In this document: piece after piece, positions 8,415 to 16,784 of the stretch
How positions within the stretch are numbered: the stretch's first letter is position 1
How the letters are laid out: every line of letters starts with the position of its first letter
NCBI GenBank assembly: GCA_039816045.1
Contig: JBCBYB010000004.1
Coordinates: forward strand, 128,366-192,365
Length of the DNA stretch: 64,000 bases
DNA from: Thermohalobaculum sp039816045
GTDB lineage: Bacteria > Pseudomonadota > Alphaproteobacteria > Rhodobacterales > Rhodobacteraceae
Direction: 5' to 3'
Notes under the pieces: generated by a model
What the model saw: only the letters and a program-made list of their open reading frames with translations
Databases searched by the model: none
What the model was told of the DNA's origin: nothing
Made by a program: the position numbers and the translations under genes

Positions 8415-9281
8415 TCAGTCGCCGACGAAGGCGCCGAAGCTCTCGACCCCGATCGTCTCGTACATGGCGCGGACATAGTCGTAGTCGCTGTCGTCCACCG
8501 AGGTCAGGAAGAACCCGCCCTTGTATTTCCCGTTGTCCTCGCCTTTCAGGACCGCCTCCATCAGCACGTCGCCGTTCTCGAGGAAGGCCGAGCGCATGAT
8601 GTCGAAGAGCTCCTCCGAGACGCCGCTGCGGGCGACCAGGATGTCGTTCGGCAGGTCGCGGCCGCGGGCGACCACGGTGAAGGCGGTCTCGGGGAAGGCT
8701 TTGCGCACGCGGGCGAGGTGGCCGAAGTTCATGCCCACGCCCGCGACATCGCCGCGGATCAGCGCCTCGACGGCGACGTTGCGGCTGATCACCTGGGGCG
8801 TGTAGTCGGTGCCGGGCATCAGGCCGAGATCGGCCAGCGCCTGCGCCGGGCCGAGATGCTGCGAGGTGGAGCCAACCGAGCCGAAAGTGACGGTCTTGCC
8901 CTTCAGATCGTCGACGCTCTTGATGCCGCCATCGGCGAGCACCACGATCTGCGCGAAATAGTCCGGACGCTGCCAGGCGACGACGATCTTGGCGTCTGTC
9001 AGCTCTTCGATCACCACATACTCGGCGGGGCCGGTGAGCACAAAGTCCACCTGCTCGGCCTTCATCGCCTCGACGGCAGCGGTGCGCGAGCTGACGGGGA
9101 AGAGCGTGACCTCGAGCCCGGTGACCTCCTCGAGCGCGGCCTCAAAGGCACCGAACTCCTGGGTCAGGACCTCGAGCCCTTCGATATCGGTGACGGCGAA
9201 GCGGACCTCGTCGGCGGCCATGGCGGGCGCGGCAAAGGCGGTGGCAGCAGCGAACGCCACTGCGGCAATTCTGCGGATCAT
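8415..9281 (-). CDS. phnD: Phosphonate ABC transporter substrate-binding protein PhnD
   Basis: ATG 9281 is chosen because a GGGGG ribosome site (9285-9290) precedes it and a clean signal peptide follows (MIRRIAAVAFAAATAFAAPA). The mature protein of about 265 residues has PhnD-type features: VLTGPAEYVV, a helix-capping GSVGSTSQHLGP segment that typically binds the phosphonate oxygens, and VARGRDLPNDILVA. It delivers phosphonates to PhnC/PhnE from the periplasm. It is transcribed away from phnM with an 88-base gap. No convincing Pho box was found in that gap. Confidence 0.87.
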   Translation of the reverse strand: MIRRIAAVAFAAATAFAAPAMAADEVRFAVTDIEGLEVLTQEFGAFEAALEEVTGLEVTLFPVSSRTAAVEAMKAEQVDFVLTGPAEYVVIEELTDAKIVVAWQRPDYFAQIVVLADGGIKSVDDLKGKTVTFGSVGSTSQHLGPAQALADLGLMPGTDYTPQVISRNVAVEALIRGDVAGVGMNFGHLARVRKAFPETAFTVVARGRDLPNDILVARSGVSEELFDIMRSAFLENGDVLMEAVLKGEDNGKYKGGFFLTSVDDSDYDYVRAMYETIGVESFGAFVGD

Positions 9282-9369
9282 GATGTCCCCCTGGGGCGGT
9301 GTTTTGTCGATGGCGGCTGTGGTACCAAGCGCGCGCGACGGGGGTGTGACACCGCTTTGGGAGGCGCCG

Positions 9370-10521
9370 ATGCGGGACGGTTCTGACGGGATCACGGCGG
9401 CGATCGAAGGGGGCCGGGTGGTGAGCCCGGAGGGGATTGTCGAGGGCACGGTGCTCCTGTCGGGGGAGCGAATCACCGGCATTGGCGAGGCCCCCGCCGG
9501 GGTCGAGCGGATCGACGCGGCGGGGCGGCTGGTGGCCCCCGGCATCGTCGACATCCACGGCGATGCGTTCGAGCGTCAGTTGATGCCGCGCCCGCGGACC
9601 ACGTTCTCGCCGGAGATCGCACTGACCGAGACCGACCGGCAGATGCGCGCGAACGGGATCACCACGGCGTTCTACGGCGTTTCGGTCTCCTGGGAGCCCG
9701 GCATCCGCGGGCCCGAAAGCGCACGCGAGATCATCGAGGCGCTCACCCGGCTGCAGCCGCATTTCTCGGTCGACACGCGGCTCCACATCCGCTGGGAGAC
9801 CTTCGCGCTCGATGCGGTGGACACCGTCATCGGCTGGATGGACGGACCGTCCGCCCCGATCATCGCCTTCAATGACCACACAACGCCGGAGATCCACACC
9901 CCGCCCCCGCCGCACAAACGCGAGGTGCACGCCGCGCGCGCCGGTCTCTCGGTGGCGGAGTACGAGGCGATGATGGACCGTGTCTGGGAGCGCCGCGACG
10001 AGGTGCCTGCGGCCATCGAACGGGTTGCGGCGGCGGCACGGGAGAGGGGCGCGGTGCTGCTCGCCCATGACGAGCGCACGGTCGCGGAGCGGCAGCGCTA
10101 CCGGGCCCTCGGCGCCGTCACATCCGAATTTCCCATGACGCGCGAGACCGCAATGGCAGCGCGAGGGGCAGGCGAGCACACCATCCTCGGCGCGCCCAAT
10201 GTGGTCCGCGGCGGCAGCCATAACGGCATGATGAGCGCCGGGCCCGCGGCGAAGGAAGGGCTCTGCACCGTGCTGACTTCGGACTACTACTACCCCGCGC
10301 CACTGCACGCCGCGTTCCGCCTGGTGCGGGAGGGGATGGCGCTGACCGAGGCCTGGGCGCTCGTCTCCACCAATGCGGCGGAGGCGGCGGGCCTGCCGGA
10401 TCGGGGGCGCATCGCCGAAGGCCAGCGGGCGGATCTCGTGATCATCGATGACAGCCTGCCGGAGCTGCCGCGCATCGCCGCCAGCTATGTGGCCGGGCGA
10501 CAGGTCTATGCCGGCGCTTAA
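9370..10521 (+). CDS. phnM: Alpha-D-ribose 1-methylphosphonate 5-triphosphate diphosphatase PhnM
   Basis: ATG 9370 follows GGGAGG at 9358-9364 and yields 383 residues. The protein is an amidohydrolase-fold enzyme with a DIHGDAFERQLMPRP metal motif, a FNDHTTPEIHTPPPP segment, a later LLAHDE motif and a C-terminal SDYYYPA region, all typical of PhnM. PhnM removes pyrophosphate from 5-triphosphoribosyl phosphonate in the C-P lyase pathway. It is divergent from phnCDE. The other C-P lyase genes (phnGHIJKL) are absent from this window. Either they lie elsewhere, or this enzyme serves another route. Confidence 0.86.
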   Translation: MRDGSDGITAAIEGGRVVSPEGIVEGTVLLSGERITGIGEAPAGVERIDAAGRLVAPGIVDIHGDAFERQLMPRPRTTFSPEIALTETDRQMRANGITTAFYGVSVSWEPGIRGPESAREIIEALTRLQPHFSVDTRLHIRWETFALDAVDTVIGWMDGPSAPIIAFNDHTTPEIHTPPPPHKREVHAARAGLSVAEYEAMMDRVWERRDEVPAAIERVAAAARERGAVLLAHDERTVAERQRYRALGAVTSEFPMTRETAMAARGAGEHTILGAPNVVRGGSHNGMMSAGPAAKEGLCTVLTSDYYYPAPLHAAFRLVREGMALTEAWALVSTNAAEAAGLPDRGRIAEGQRADLVIIDDSLPELPRIAASYVAGRQVYAGA

Positions 10522-10600
10522 CCCTTCCGGCTTTGCAGAGGGGCCGAAATCCGGCTAGACCGGCGCGTCGAGCACTCCCGGAACAGCCGAGGACAGACGC

Positions 10601-12262
10601 GTGACAACCGGCCGCCCTGCCCCGATCCACTATGCCCTTGCCGCCGTGCTGCTGGTGCACCTGCCGGTGGTGGCGCTGGTCGGCGATCAGGCCTGGGACG
10701 ACGGTGCCATCACGCTGGCCTTCTCGCGCACGCTTGCCGAGGTCGGTCTGTTCGCGCTCACCCCCGTCTCGCCAGTGGTGGAGGGCTCGTCCTCGCTGCT
10801 GTTCGCCGGGCTGAACGCGGGGCTGCACGCGCTCCTCGGGCTCTCCTTCGACGGGGCGCTTTTGGCCTCCCGCGCGCTCTCGGCGGGCTTTGCGCTGCTG
10901 GGGTGCTGGCTGATGGCGGGGCTCCTGACGGATCTCGGCGAAAGCCGGGCGCGCGCCGCAGCGCTCGCAGGTGTGGTCTTTATCCTGCCGATGTTCCTGG
11001 CCGAGACGACAAACGGCATGGAGATGAGCCTCTTTGCCTGTCTCCTCCTCGGCCTCGTCCAGGCGGTGCGGTCAGGGCGGGATCTGCTGGCGGTCGCGCT
11101 CATCGGGCTGCTGCTGCTGACCCGGTTCGAGGCGTGCTTCTATCTCGGGATCGCCCTGTCCATCGCCTTCCTGACGGCGCGGGGCGCGCGCCTGCGTGTG
11201 GTGGGCCTGATCGCGGCCGTGATCGTGCTGTTCGCGGCCATCGTGGCGGTGCGCTTCTCGGTGTTCGGAGAGCTCTTGCCCAACACCGTGCTGGCGAAGA
11301 TGAACCCGCCCTATTCCGGCACAGGCCTCGGCGCCTCGCTGTTCCGGCGGGTCGAGGGGATGCAGGAGCTCTTTGCCGTGCTCGGAGCGGCCGCGGTGCC
11401 CTTGGCCATTGCCGCACTGCCCGGCTGGCGCCGCGCCTTGCCGCTCGATGCCGCGCTGCTGGCTGGGCTGATGGTCTCGGCCCTGGCCTTCGCCATCGTC
11501 GCCGGAAAGAACTGGGGCTATAGCGGGCGCATGGTGCTCGGCTTCGTGCCGCTCGTCTTCGTCGCCCTCGTCTGGGTCCTGCGCGCCCGGATGGGTGAGG
11601 CGGCGCGGCTGCTGCCTCCGGTCCCGGACGCCGCGGTCTTGGCGTTGGTCGCGGTGGTCGGGGTGATAGCCTCCAACCTCACGCTCGCCCGCAACGTGGT
11701 TGGCACGATGGCGGCCAACCTCAACACACCGGCCCAGTCTGTGACACTCACCAAGCTCACCCAGGTCTATGGCACCATCGCAGGGCCGATCACGCCGGCC
11801 ACTTTCGCCTCGGTGGGCACGGCCGTGAGCGCTCTCGGCGACCGGCTTGGGCTCGAGGAGGTGACCTTCCTCACCCCCGATGTGGGCGGCTCAGCGCTCT
11901 GTTGTCCGGGCCTGCGCATCATCGACATCGGCGGGCTCGCGAGCCCCGAGATCGGGCGCCATGGCTATGCGGTGCTGCCGGAGCTGCTGGCGTGGGAGCG
12001 GCCGGATTTTGCCAACCCGCACAGCCGCTTTGCCACCGCATCGGGGATCTTTGCGATGCCGTCCTTTACCGAAGGCTATGCTCCGGTCGCCTATCGCGGC
12101 CATCTGTTGTGGGTGCGCGCGGATCACCACGCGGTGCTGTCCGAGGGCGCGGGCTCGGAGCCCATCGAGGCGGTCGGACAATCGGGGACGTTGCGGTTCT
12201 ATCGCCATCCCGATCCGCCGCTCGGGACCGCGGGGCGCACGGTCACGATCCTCACCGACTGA
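10601..12262 (+). CDS. Polytopic membrane protein, GT-C-type glycosyltransferase-like
   Basis: The 553-residue product starts at GTG 10601, with GAGGA just upstream. It has about ten hydrophobic helices. The first external loop carries WDDGAITLAFSRTLAE and then PVVEGSSSLL, which resembles the DD-ITLRYARN and VEGYTN-LW motifs of GT-C enzymes that use polyprenyl-phosphate sugars (AftB-like and related). The C-terminal third is soluble and exported by topology, with a CCPG segment. It probably glycosylates a periplasmic or surface polymer; donor and acceptor are unknown. It converges with phoX. Confidence 0.62.
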   Translation: MTTGRPAPIHYALAAVLLVHLPVVALVGDQAWDDGAITLAFSRTLAEVGLFALTPVSPVVEGSSSLLFAGLNAGLHALLGLSFDGALLASRALSAGFALLGCWLMAGLLTDLGESRARAAALAGVVFILPMFLAETTNGMEMSLFACLLLGLVQAVRSGRDLLAVALIGLLLLTRFEACFYLGIALSIAFLTARGARLRVVGLIAAVIVLFAAIVAVRFSVFGELLPNTVLAKMNPPYSGTGLGASLFRRVEGMQELFAVLGAAAVPLAIAALPGWRRALPLDAALLAGLMVSALAFAIVAGKNWGYSGRMVLGFVPLVFVALVWVLRARMGEAARLLPPVPDAAVLALVAVVGVIASNLTLARNVVGTMAANLNTPAQSVTLTKLTQVYGTIAGPITPATFASVGTAVSALGDRLGLEEVTFLTPDVGGSALCCPGLRIIDIGGLASPEIGRHGYAVLPELLAWERPDFANPHSRFATASGIFAMPSFTEGYAPVAYRGHLLWVRADHHAVLSEGAGSEPIEAVGQSGTLRFYRHPDPPLGTAGRTVTILTD

Positions 12263-12276
12263 CCCGCCGAACGGCA

Positions 12277-12301
12277 ACGGGCCCGCACGCGGCGGACCCG
12301 T
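12277..12301. terminator. Possible bidirectional terminator between converging genes
   Basis: An imperfect GC-rich hairpin (ACGGG at 12277-12281 pairing with CCCGT at 12297-12301, with internal CCGC/GCGG pairing) sits between the stops of the plus-strand glycosyltransferase-like gene and minus-strand phoX. A weak T-containing run follows on the plus side. Placement supports a shared terminator, but the pairing is asymmetric. Confidence 0.4.
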
Positions 12302-12324
12302 CTTGGCCTTTCAAACCTCGCGCG

Positions 12325-14355
12325 TCAGAGCGCGATCTTGCCGCCGCCCTGCTTGCTCACAACGACCACGGAGGGACGCGGCGGCATGCCGTAGGCGAAG
12401 TCGGGCCAGCGGGTCGCCGGATCCTCGAAGGTCGAGGAGCGCTCGAAGCCCGGGAAGTTCTTGGTGCCGTCGGTCGCGGGGTGCTGCACGGCCAGGAAGA
12501 GGGTCTCCTGGGTCTCCGTGAAGTACGGACCGCACAGCTCGGCACCGATCGGCACGCGGAAGAACAGCTTCGAGGAGCCGCGGGCCGCGCCCTCGGTCTC
12601 GATGGCGTAGAGGCCGTCCGCCTTGCCGGTCTTGGCCCAGCCGCTGCCCTGATCCGTCGAGATCCAGAGACGGCCCGAGGCGTCGATGGCGCAGTTGTCG
12701 GGCGAGCCGAACCAGCCGTGCTCCGACGTCTCCGGCCCCCACTGCGCGCCGATCTCGGCCACATTCGGATCGCCGCACTTGATCAGGATCTCCCACTTGA
12801 CCTGCGCGGTGTCGTGGTCGCCATCGGGCACGGTGAGCTCGATCACATGGCCGAAGGCGTTCTCCGCCCGCGGGTTGGCCACGTTCTCATCCCCCGGCTT
12901 GCGGCGGGTGTTGTTGGTCAGCAGGACATAGACCTTGTCGCCGCCCGGCTGCACGTCCTCAGGGCGGTCCATCGGGGTCGCGCCCAACAGATCCGATGCG
13001 ATGCGCGCATCGATCACCACATCCGCCTGGCTGCTGAAGCCGTTCTCCTCGGTCAGTGGGCCGTGGCCGTAGAGGAGCGGCAGCCAGTCCATGGTGCCGT
13101 CTTCGTTGAAGCGCGCGACCGACAGCTCGCCCTCGGAGAGGAGCTGCATGTTCGCCGCCTTGTCGTCGGAGACGCGGCCCGCAGAGACGAAGCGGTAGAG
13201 ATAGTCGAACCGGTTGTCGTCGCCCGAATAGATCACCACGCGGCCGTCCTTGTTGAGGATCGACTCGGCCCCCTCGTGGCGGAAGCGGCCGAGGGCGGTG
13301 TGCTTGACCGGCAGCGCATCGGGGTCCATCGGGTCGACCTCGACGATGTAGCCGAAGCGGTTCTGCTCGTTCGGCTCTTTGTCGATGTTGAAGCGGTCGT
13401 GGTACTTGCCCCAGCTGTACCATTTGCCGGGCACGCCGTAGCGCTTCATCGACGCCGCCTGGGGCTGCTCGGAGATGTCCGGCTTGCCATCGGCATCGAC
13501 CTTGTCGGTCCAGAAATAGCCGTGGAAGTTCTCCTCGGCCATCAGATAGGTGCCCCAGGGCGTGATGCCGCCGGCGCAGTTGTTGATGGTGCCCATGACG
13601 CGGGTGCCCGAGGGATCGGCCGCGGTCGTCAGACGCGCATGACCGGCCGCAGGACCGGAGATCGCCATCAGCGTGTTGAGCGGGGTGATGCGGCGGTTGA
13701 CGGCGCTGTCGAGGACCGGCGCCCAGGTGCCGTCCGCGGCCTTGGCGATCTCGACGACGGTGCCGCCATGGGCTGCCATCTCGATCTCGGCCAGCTCGCG
13801 GGTCATGCCCTCGAAGTCCGCCTTGTCCTGACGGCCGAGGCCCGGGAACATCACCTCTTCGTTGGTGTACTCGTGGTTCACACAGAGCACACCGCGGGTC
13901 GCCTCGTCGTTCAGCGGCACGAAGCCGACATAGTCGTTGTTGTAGCCGAACTGCTTCAGCTGCGCCTCGACCGTCTGGTTCTGCGGGTCGAACTCCGGCG
14001 CGTCGGCCGTAATCTTGTCGCCCCAGCGCAGCAGGATCTGAGCGTCATAGCCCTCGGCGACGTGGTGGGTGGTGTCGACGCCGCCCTCGATCTCGGTGAA
14101 GTCGAAGCTGCCGGGGGTCGCGGCTTTGGCCTCGGTCGCGGCCGTCATCGCGGTGGTGCCGAACAGCGCTGTGGTCGCCGAGACGGCGAGCGCGCCGCGC
14201 AGGATGTCGCGCCGGCCATAGCGGCGGTTGATCACATCGCCGATGGTGTTGCCGAGGTGGGGGTTCGTGGGCAGGTCGTCGAACGCCTCATAGGCTTCGG
14301 CTTTGTTGCAGATCTCCGCGTCGTTGATGATCTGCTGACGGGTCGTATCGGTCAT
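12325..14355 (-). CDS. phoX: PhoX family alkaline phosphatase (DUF839), Tat-exported
   Basis: The 676-residue protein has the long N-terminal extension usual for PhoX, then a twin-arginine signal with Arg48-Arg49 in YGRRDILRG followed by a hydrophobic stretch and AEAKAA. The mature part shows PhoX/DUF839 motifs such as FVPLNDEATRGVLCVNHEY, NNCAGGITPWGTYLMAEEN and PDNCAIDASGRLWISTDQG. PhoX enzymes are calcium/iron-dependent phosphomonoesterases folded in the cytoplasm and exported by Tat to release phosphate in the periplasm. A three-unit Pho box lies 117-145 bases upstream of the start, so PhoB control is expected. Confidence 0.93.
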   Translation of the reverse strand: MTDTTRQQIINDAEICNKAEAYEAFDDLPTNPHLGNTIGDVINRRYGRRDILRGALAVSATTALFGTTAMTAATEAKAATPGSFDFTEIEGGVDTTHHVAEGYDAQILLRWGDKITADAPEFDPQNQTVEAQLKQFGYNNDYVGFVPLNDEATRGVLCVNHEYTNEEVMFPGLGRQDKADFEGMTRELAEIEMAAHGGTVVEIAKAADGTWAPVLDSAVNRRITPLNTLMAISGPAAGHARLTTAADPSGTRVMGTINNCAGGITPWGTYLMAEENFHGYFWTDKVDADGKPDISEQPQAASMKRYGVPGKWYSWGKYHDRFNIDKEPNEQNRFGYIVEVDPMDPDALPVKHTALGRFRHEGAESILNKDGRVVIYSGDDNRFDYLYRFVSAGRVSDDKAANMQLLSEGELSVARFNEDGTMDWLPLLYGHGPLTEENGFSSQADVVIDARIASDLLGATPMDRPEDVQPGGDKVYVLLTNNTRRKPGDENVANPRAENAFGHVIELTVPDGDHDTAQVKWEILIKCGDPNVAEIGAQWGPETSEHGWFGSPDNCAIDASGRLWISTDQGSGWAKTGKADGLYAIETEGAARGSSKLFFRVPIGAELCGPYFTETQETLFLAVQHPATDGTKNFPGFERSSTFEDPATRWPDFAYGMPPRPSVVVVSKQGGGKIAL

Positions 14356-14471
14356 ACGTGCCTCTCTGTTGCAGGATGCAATATCAGATGGGTGCGTGCC
14401 GCCACGGTCCGGGCCGCGGCTGGTCCCATCCCGGATTTATGGGCTGTCGGCAACAGTCCTTAGACCGATAT

Positions 14472-14500
14472 ATGACAGCCCTGTGAAACCCGTATGACAC
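14472..14500 (-). promoter_or_regulatory. Pho box (PhoB operator) for phoX
   Basis: Read on the minus strand, three heptamers follow one another: GTGTCAT (14494-14500), GTTTCAC (14483-14489) and CTGTCAT (14472-14478). They are spaced exactly 11 bases start to start. PhoB binds 11-bp direct repeats made of a CTGTCAT-like heptamer plus a 4-base AT-leaning spacer. The site faces phoX on the same strand, 117 bases from its start codon, between phoX and the 3' end of the RGS-like gene. Confidence 0.72.
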
Positions 14501-14519
14501 TGACCGTCGGGCATTGCCC

Positions 14520-15104
14520 TCAAAACTTGAAGAACTTTTTCACCTTCGAGATGACCTCTTTGGAGCTCAGCCGGGTCTTCTTTTTCTTCACGAGGGTCCG
14601 CGCCGCCTTCTCGCCTGCGTTCCTGTCCGATTTGAAGAGCGCCAGCATGTCCGTGACCGCCGCCTTATCGGTGACGCCGAGCTCGTCGAGCAGCTTCTTC
14701 GGCAGCTTGATATCCGCGCGCAGGTTCTCGAGGTGATGCGACTTAAAACCAGCAGAGCTGAAAAACTTCGGAATGGAGTCTTGTTCGAGATGATTGCGAA
14801 CCATGGTCTCGGCTTCGGTGTAAACGTCATCCCAGTCGGACGGGGTCCAGTTTCCGGCGTTTGCTAGCTTGTTCGCTGTCTCCCGGTTGTCAGAGGAAAT
14901 GTTGAGCGCAAAGGTTCCATTCAGCGAAAAGAATGTTTCGTAATGACTCTTTGGATCCCGGCCTCGCTTAATCGCACGAATAAACTCAATGTTCTCTTCG
15001 ATTAATGTCTTTTTTGCGTGGGCGCGAAACAAGGGCCCGATCTTCGGATGAGCAAGCATTCTTTCTGGGTTGTTCGGGTACTTGATGTCATCGATCGTTT
15101 TCAT
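14520..15104 (-). CDS. RGS-domain-like protein (bacterial regulator-of-G-protein-signalling fold), AT-rich gene
   Basis: The 194-residue cytoplasmic protein has no signal or membrane segment. Residues about 14-120 follow the RGS domain pattern in order: a leading helix MLAHPKIGPLFRAHAKK, then LIEENIEFIRAI (compare SEENLEFW), a mid-domain block ending LNISSDNRETANKL (compare IN-DS-TRE), then WDDVYTEAETMVRNHLEQDS and IPKFFSS (compare FDEAQ-EVY-LMEKDSYPRFLKS). The tail from about 167 is strongly basic (KKKKTR, then VKKFFKF). Base composition is visibly AT-richer than both neighbours, which suggests transfer. RGS domains in eukaryotes accelerate GTP hydrolysis by G-alpha subunits; bacterial members are rare and their role unknown. 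The family call is mine from pattern matching, not from a search. Confidence 0.62.
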   Translation of the reverse strand: MKTIDDIKYPNNPERMLAHPKIGPLFRAHAKKTLIEENIEFIRAIKRGRDPKSHYETFFSLNGTFALNISSDNRETANKLANAGNWTPSDWDDVYTEAETMVRNHLEQDSIPKFFSSAGFKSHHLENLRADIKLPKKLLDELGVTDKAAVTDMLALFKSDRNAGEKAARTLVKKKKTRLSSKEVISKVKKFFKF

Positions 15105-15211
15105 CGCGTGTCCTTTCAGGATTTCACCAGAGCTTGATCGTCGCTTCTGATCGTTGGTGTCCCGAGGACGCGAAAAGGTTCATGCAAAAACGAACGAGAG
15201 CCGGTGCGGCG

Positions 15212-15230
15212 CACCCGGGGGTCCCGGGTG
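15212..15230. other. Perfect short hairpin in intergenic region
   Basis: CACCCGGG (15212-15219) and CCCGGGTG (15223-15230) form an 8-bp perfect stem with a 3-base loop. It lies 34 bases downstream of the minus-strand class V aminotransferase stop and upstream of the RGS-like gene. It may terminate the aminotransferase transcript, but there is no U tract, so the role is unproven. Confidence 0.4.
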
Positions 15231-15264
15231 GCCGTCCTGTCGGCTGGGGTCTGTGGCGGCTGGC

Positions 15265-16524
15265 TTAGGCCGTGATCTCGCGCATGGCGGAGAGGAACTG
15301 CGCCACCTCGGCGGTGGTGTTGTAGTGCGCGAGCGAAACCCGCACGCAGTCCGTCTGGCCGAGTGGGCCGAGGATGTTGCCGGAGTAATGGTCGTTCTTG
15401 CGGATATGCGTGCGCACGCCGCGCTCGTTGAGGCCCGAGACCACGGCGTCCGAGCCGAGCCCCTCGACCCAGAGCGAGACCAGCCCCTCGCGCGCCGGGT
15501 TCTCCGCGCCGCCGACGATGCGCACGGCGGGCATGTCCTTGAGGCCCGGCTGGTTGCCGGTGCCCTGGATCATCGCGTCTGTCAGAGACTGCTCATGGGC
15601 CTTGATGGCACCCGCCGCCGCCTCAAGCCGCGCGCGCCGGTCGGTCGCCTCGGAGACCTGCGCACCCAGCCAGTCAAGATAGCGCACGACCTCCGAGAAG
15701 GTCGCATAGGCGCCGGTGTCGCGGGTGCCAAGCTCCCACGCCGCCTCGGGCCCGCCGACGGGGGCGAGGTTGTCATGGGGCATCGCCGCCAGTCGCGGCC
15801 CGGCCCAGGCCACCCCATAGCCATGGCGCGAAAACACCTTGTAGGGCGAGATCGCATAGCCATCGACGCCAGCTGCCGACACGTCCACGCCGCCATGGGC
15901 CGCGTGCTGGATGCCGTCCACGATGATCAGACAGTCCGGCGCCACGGCCCGGATCGCAGCGGCCACAGCGGCAACATCCACGCCCATGCCCGTGACCGGC
16001 GAGGTGTGGACGATCGTGGCGATCTTGGTGTCCGGGGTCACGGCGGCGGCATAATGCTCCGCGGTCACGGTCCCGGTGGCGTCGTCATGGGCGACCATCT
16101 CGTGGCTCTGGCCCGCCACCTCCGCCCATCGTGCCGCCGCACTGCGCGAGGCCGGGTGCTCCAGCGTCGAGCCCAGCACACGCCCGCCCTGCCCCATGCC
16201 GAGGCACGCAGCCCCGATCAGGCGAAACAGCAACTCGGTCCCGCTCTCGCCGACGAACACCTCTCCGTCCGGGGCGTTGAAGAAGGCACGCATGTCATCC
16301 CGCGCCTCCGCGATCACCGCCATCAACGCCGCCGAGGCCGGGTTGTCACGCCCCTGGTTGTCCGGGATCGCGGCATACTCCGCCGAGAGCGCCGCGACGG
16401 ATTTCAACGTCAGCGCCCCGCCTGCGTTCTCGAAGAAAATGCGCGGTCCGGTGAAGGGGCAGCGCTCGACATGGGCAAAGCGGTCACGGATGGCCTCGAT
16501 CAGGCCGGGGGTGTCCTCGATCAC
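15265..16524 (-). CDS. Class V aminotransferase, cysteine-desulfurase/isopenicillin-epimerase-like
   Basis: The 419-residue PLP enzyme starts at GTG 16524. Class V features are visible: FFENAGGALTL near residue 31, ESGTELLFRL, the cofactor residues Asp203 and His207 in VDGIQH, and the Schiff-base lysine Lys229 in SPYKVFSRHG. The family includes cysteine desulfurases, selenocysteine lyases and epimerases. I see no cysteine in the usual mobile-loop position of desulfurases, so it may instead be a lyase or transaminase. Its upstream region is shared with a divergent secreted-protein gene and carries an unusual TATCGC array. Confidence 0.8.
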   Translation of the reverse strand: MIEDTPGLIEAIRDRFAHVERCPFTGPRIFFENAGGALTLKSVAALSAEYAAIPDNQGRDNPASAALMAVIAEARDDMRAFFNAPDGEVFVGESGTELLFRLIGAACLGMGQGGRVLGSTLEHPASRSAAARWAEVAGQSHEMVAHDDATGTVTAEHYAAAVTPDTKIATIVHTSPVTGMGVDVAAVAAAIRAVAPDCLIIVDGIQHAAHGGVDVSAAGVDGYAISPYKVFSRHGYGVAWAGPRLAAMPHDNLAPVGGPEAAWELGTRDTGAYATFSEVVRYLDWLGAQVSEATDRRARLEAAAGAIKAHEQSLTDAMIQGTGNQPGLKDMPAVRIVGGAENPAREGLVSLWVEGLGSDAVVSGLNERGVRTHIRKNDHYSGNILGPLGQTDCVRVSLAHYNTTAEVAQFLSAMREITA

Positions 16525-16583
16525 GGGGAGGTCCTCTCAAAGGGTTGGTGCCCTCACCAATCACGCTCCGCGCGCCTATGCAA

Positions 16584-16681
16584 TATCGCAGATATCGCAC
16601 CAATATCGCTCGGAGATATCGCAGCGCCCTATCGCATCCCATTGTCGCCGACGGGCCATCAAATATCCGCCGCATTATCGC
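16584..16681. repeat. Intergenic array of TATCGC hexamers
   Basis: Six exact TATCGC copies occur at 16584, 16593, 16604, 16617, 16630 and 16676, with near copies TGTCGC at 16643 and TATCCGC at 16664. Three consecutive intervals are 13 bases. All have the same orientation. The cluster fills the middle of the 260-base gap between the class V aminotransferase (minus) and the secreted protein gene at 16785 (plus). Such density in a GC-rich genome is far above chance and suggests multiple binding sites for one protein. I do not recognise the binding protein. Confidence 0.7.
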
Positions 16682-16784
16682 ACCAGAACTCTGCGAATGG
16701 TGTCGCAGCGCGGCATGAAAAGCACGCCTTGGCGGCGGCGAATCGTGCTAAGCAGCGGCGCGTTTAATCCACGGGAGATCCTAT

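Noticed and set aside
9301..9369. Possible Pho box between phnD and phnM
   Set aside because: Only one GTGTCAC-like heptamer is present and no second copy lies 11 bases away on either side.
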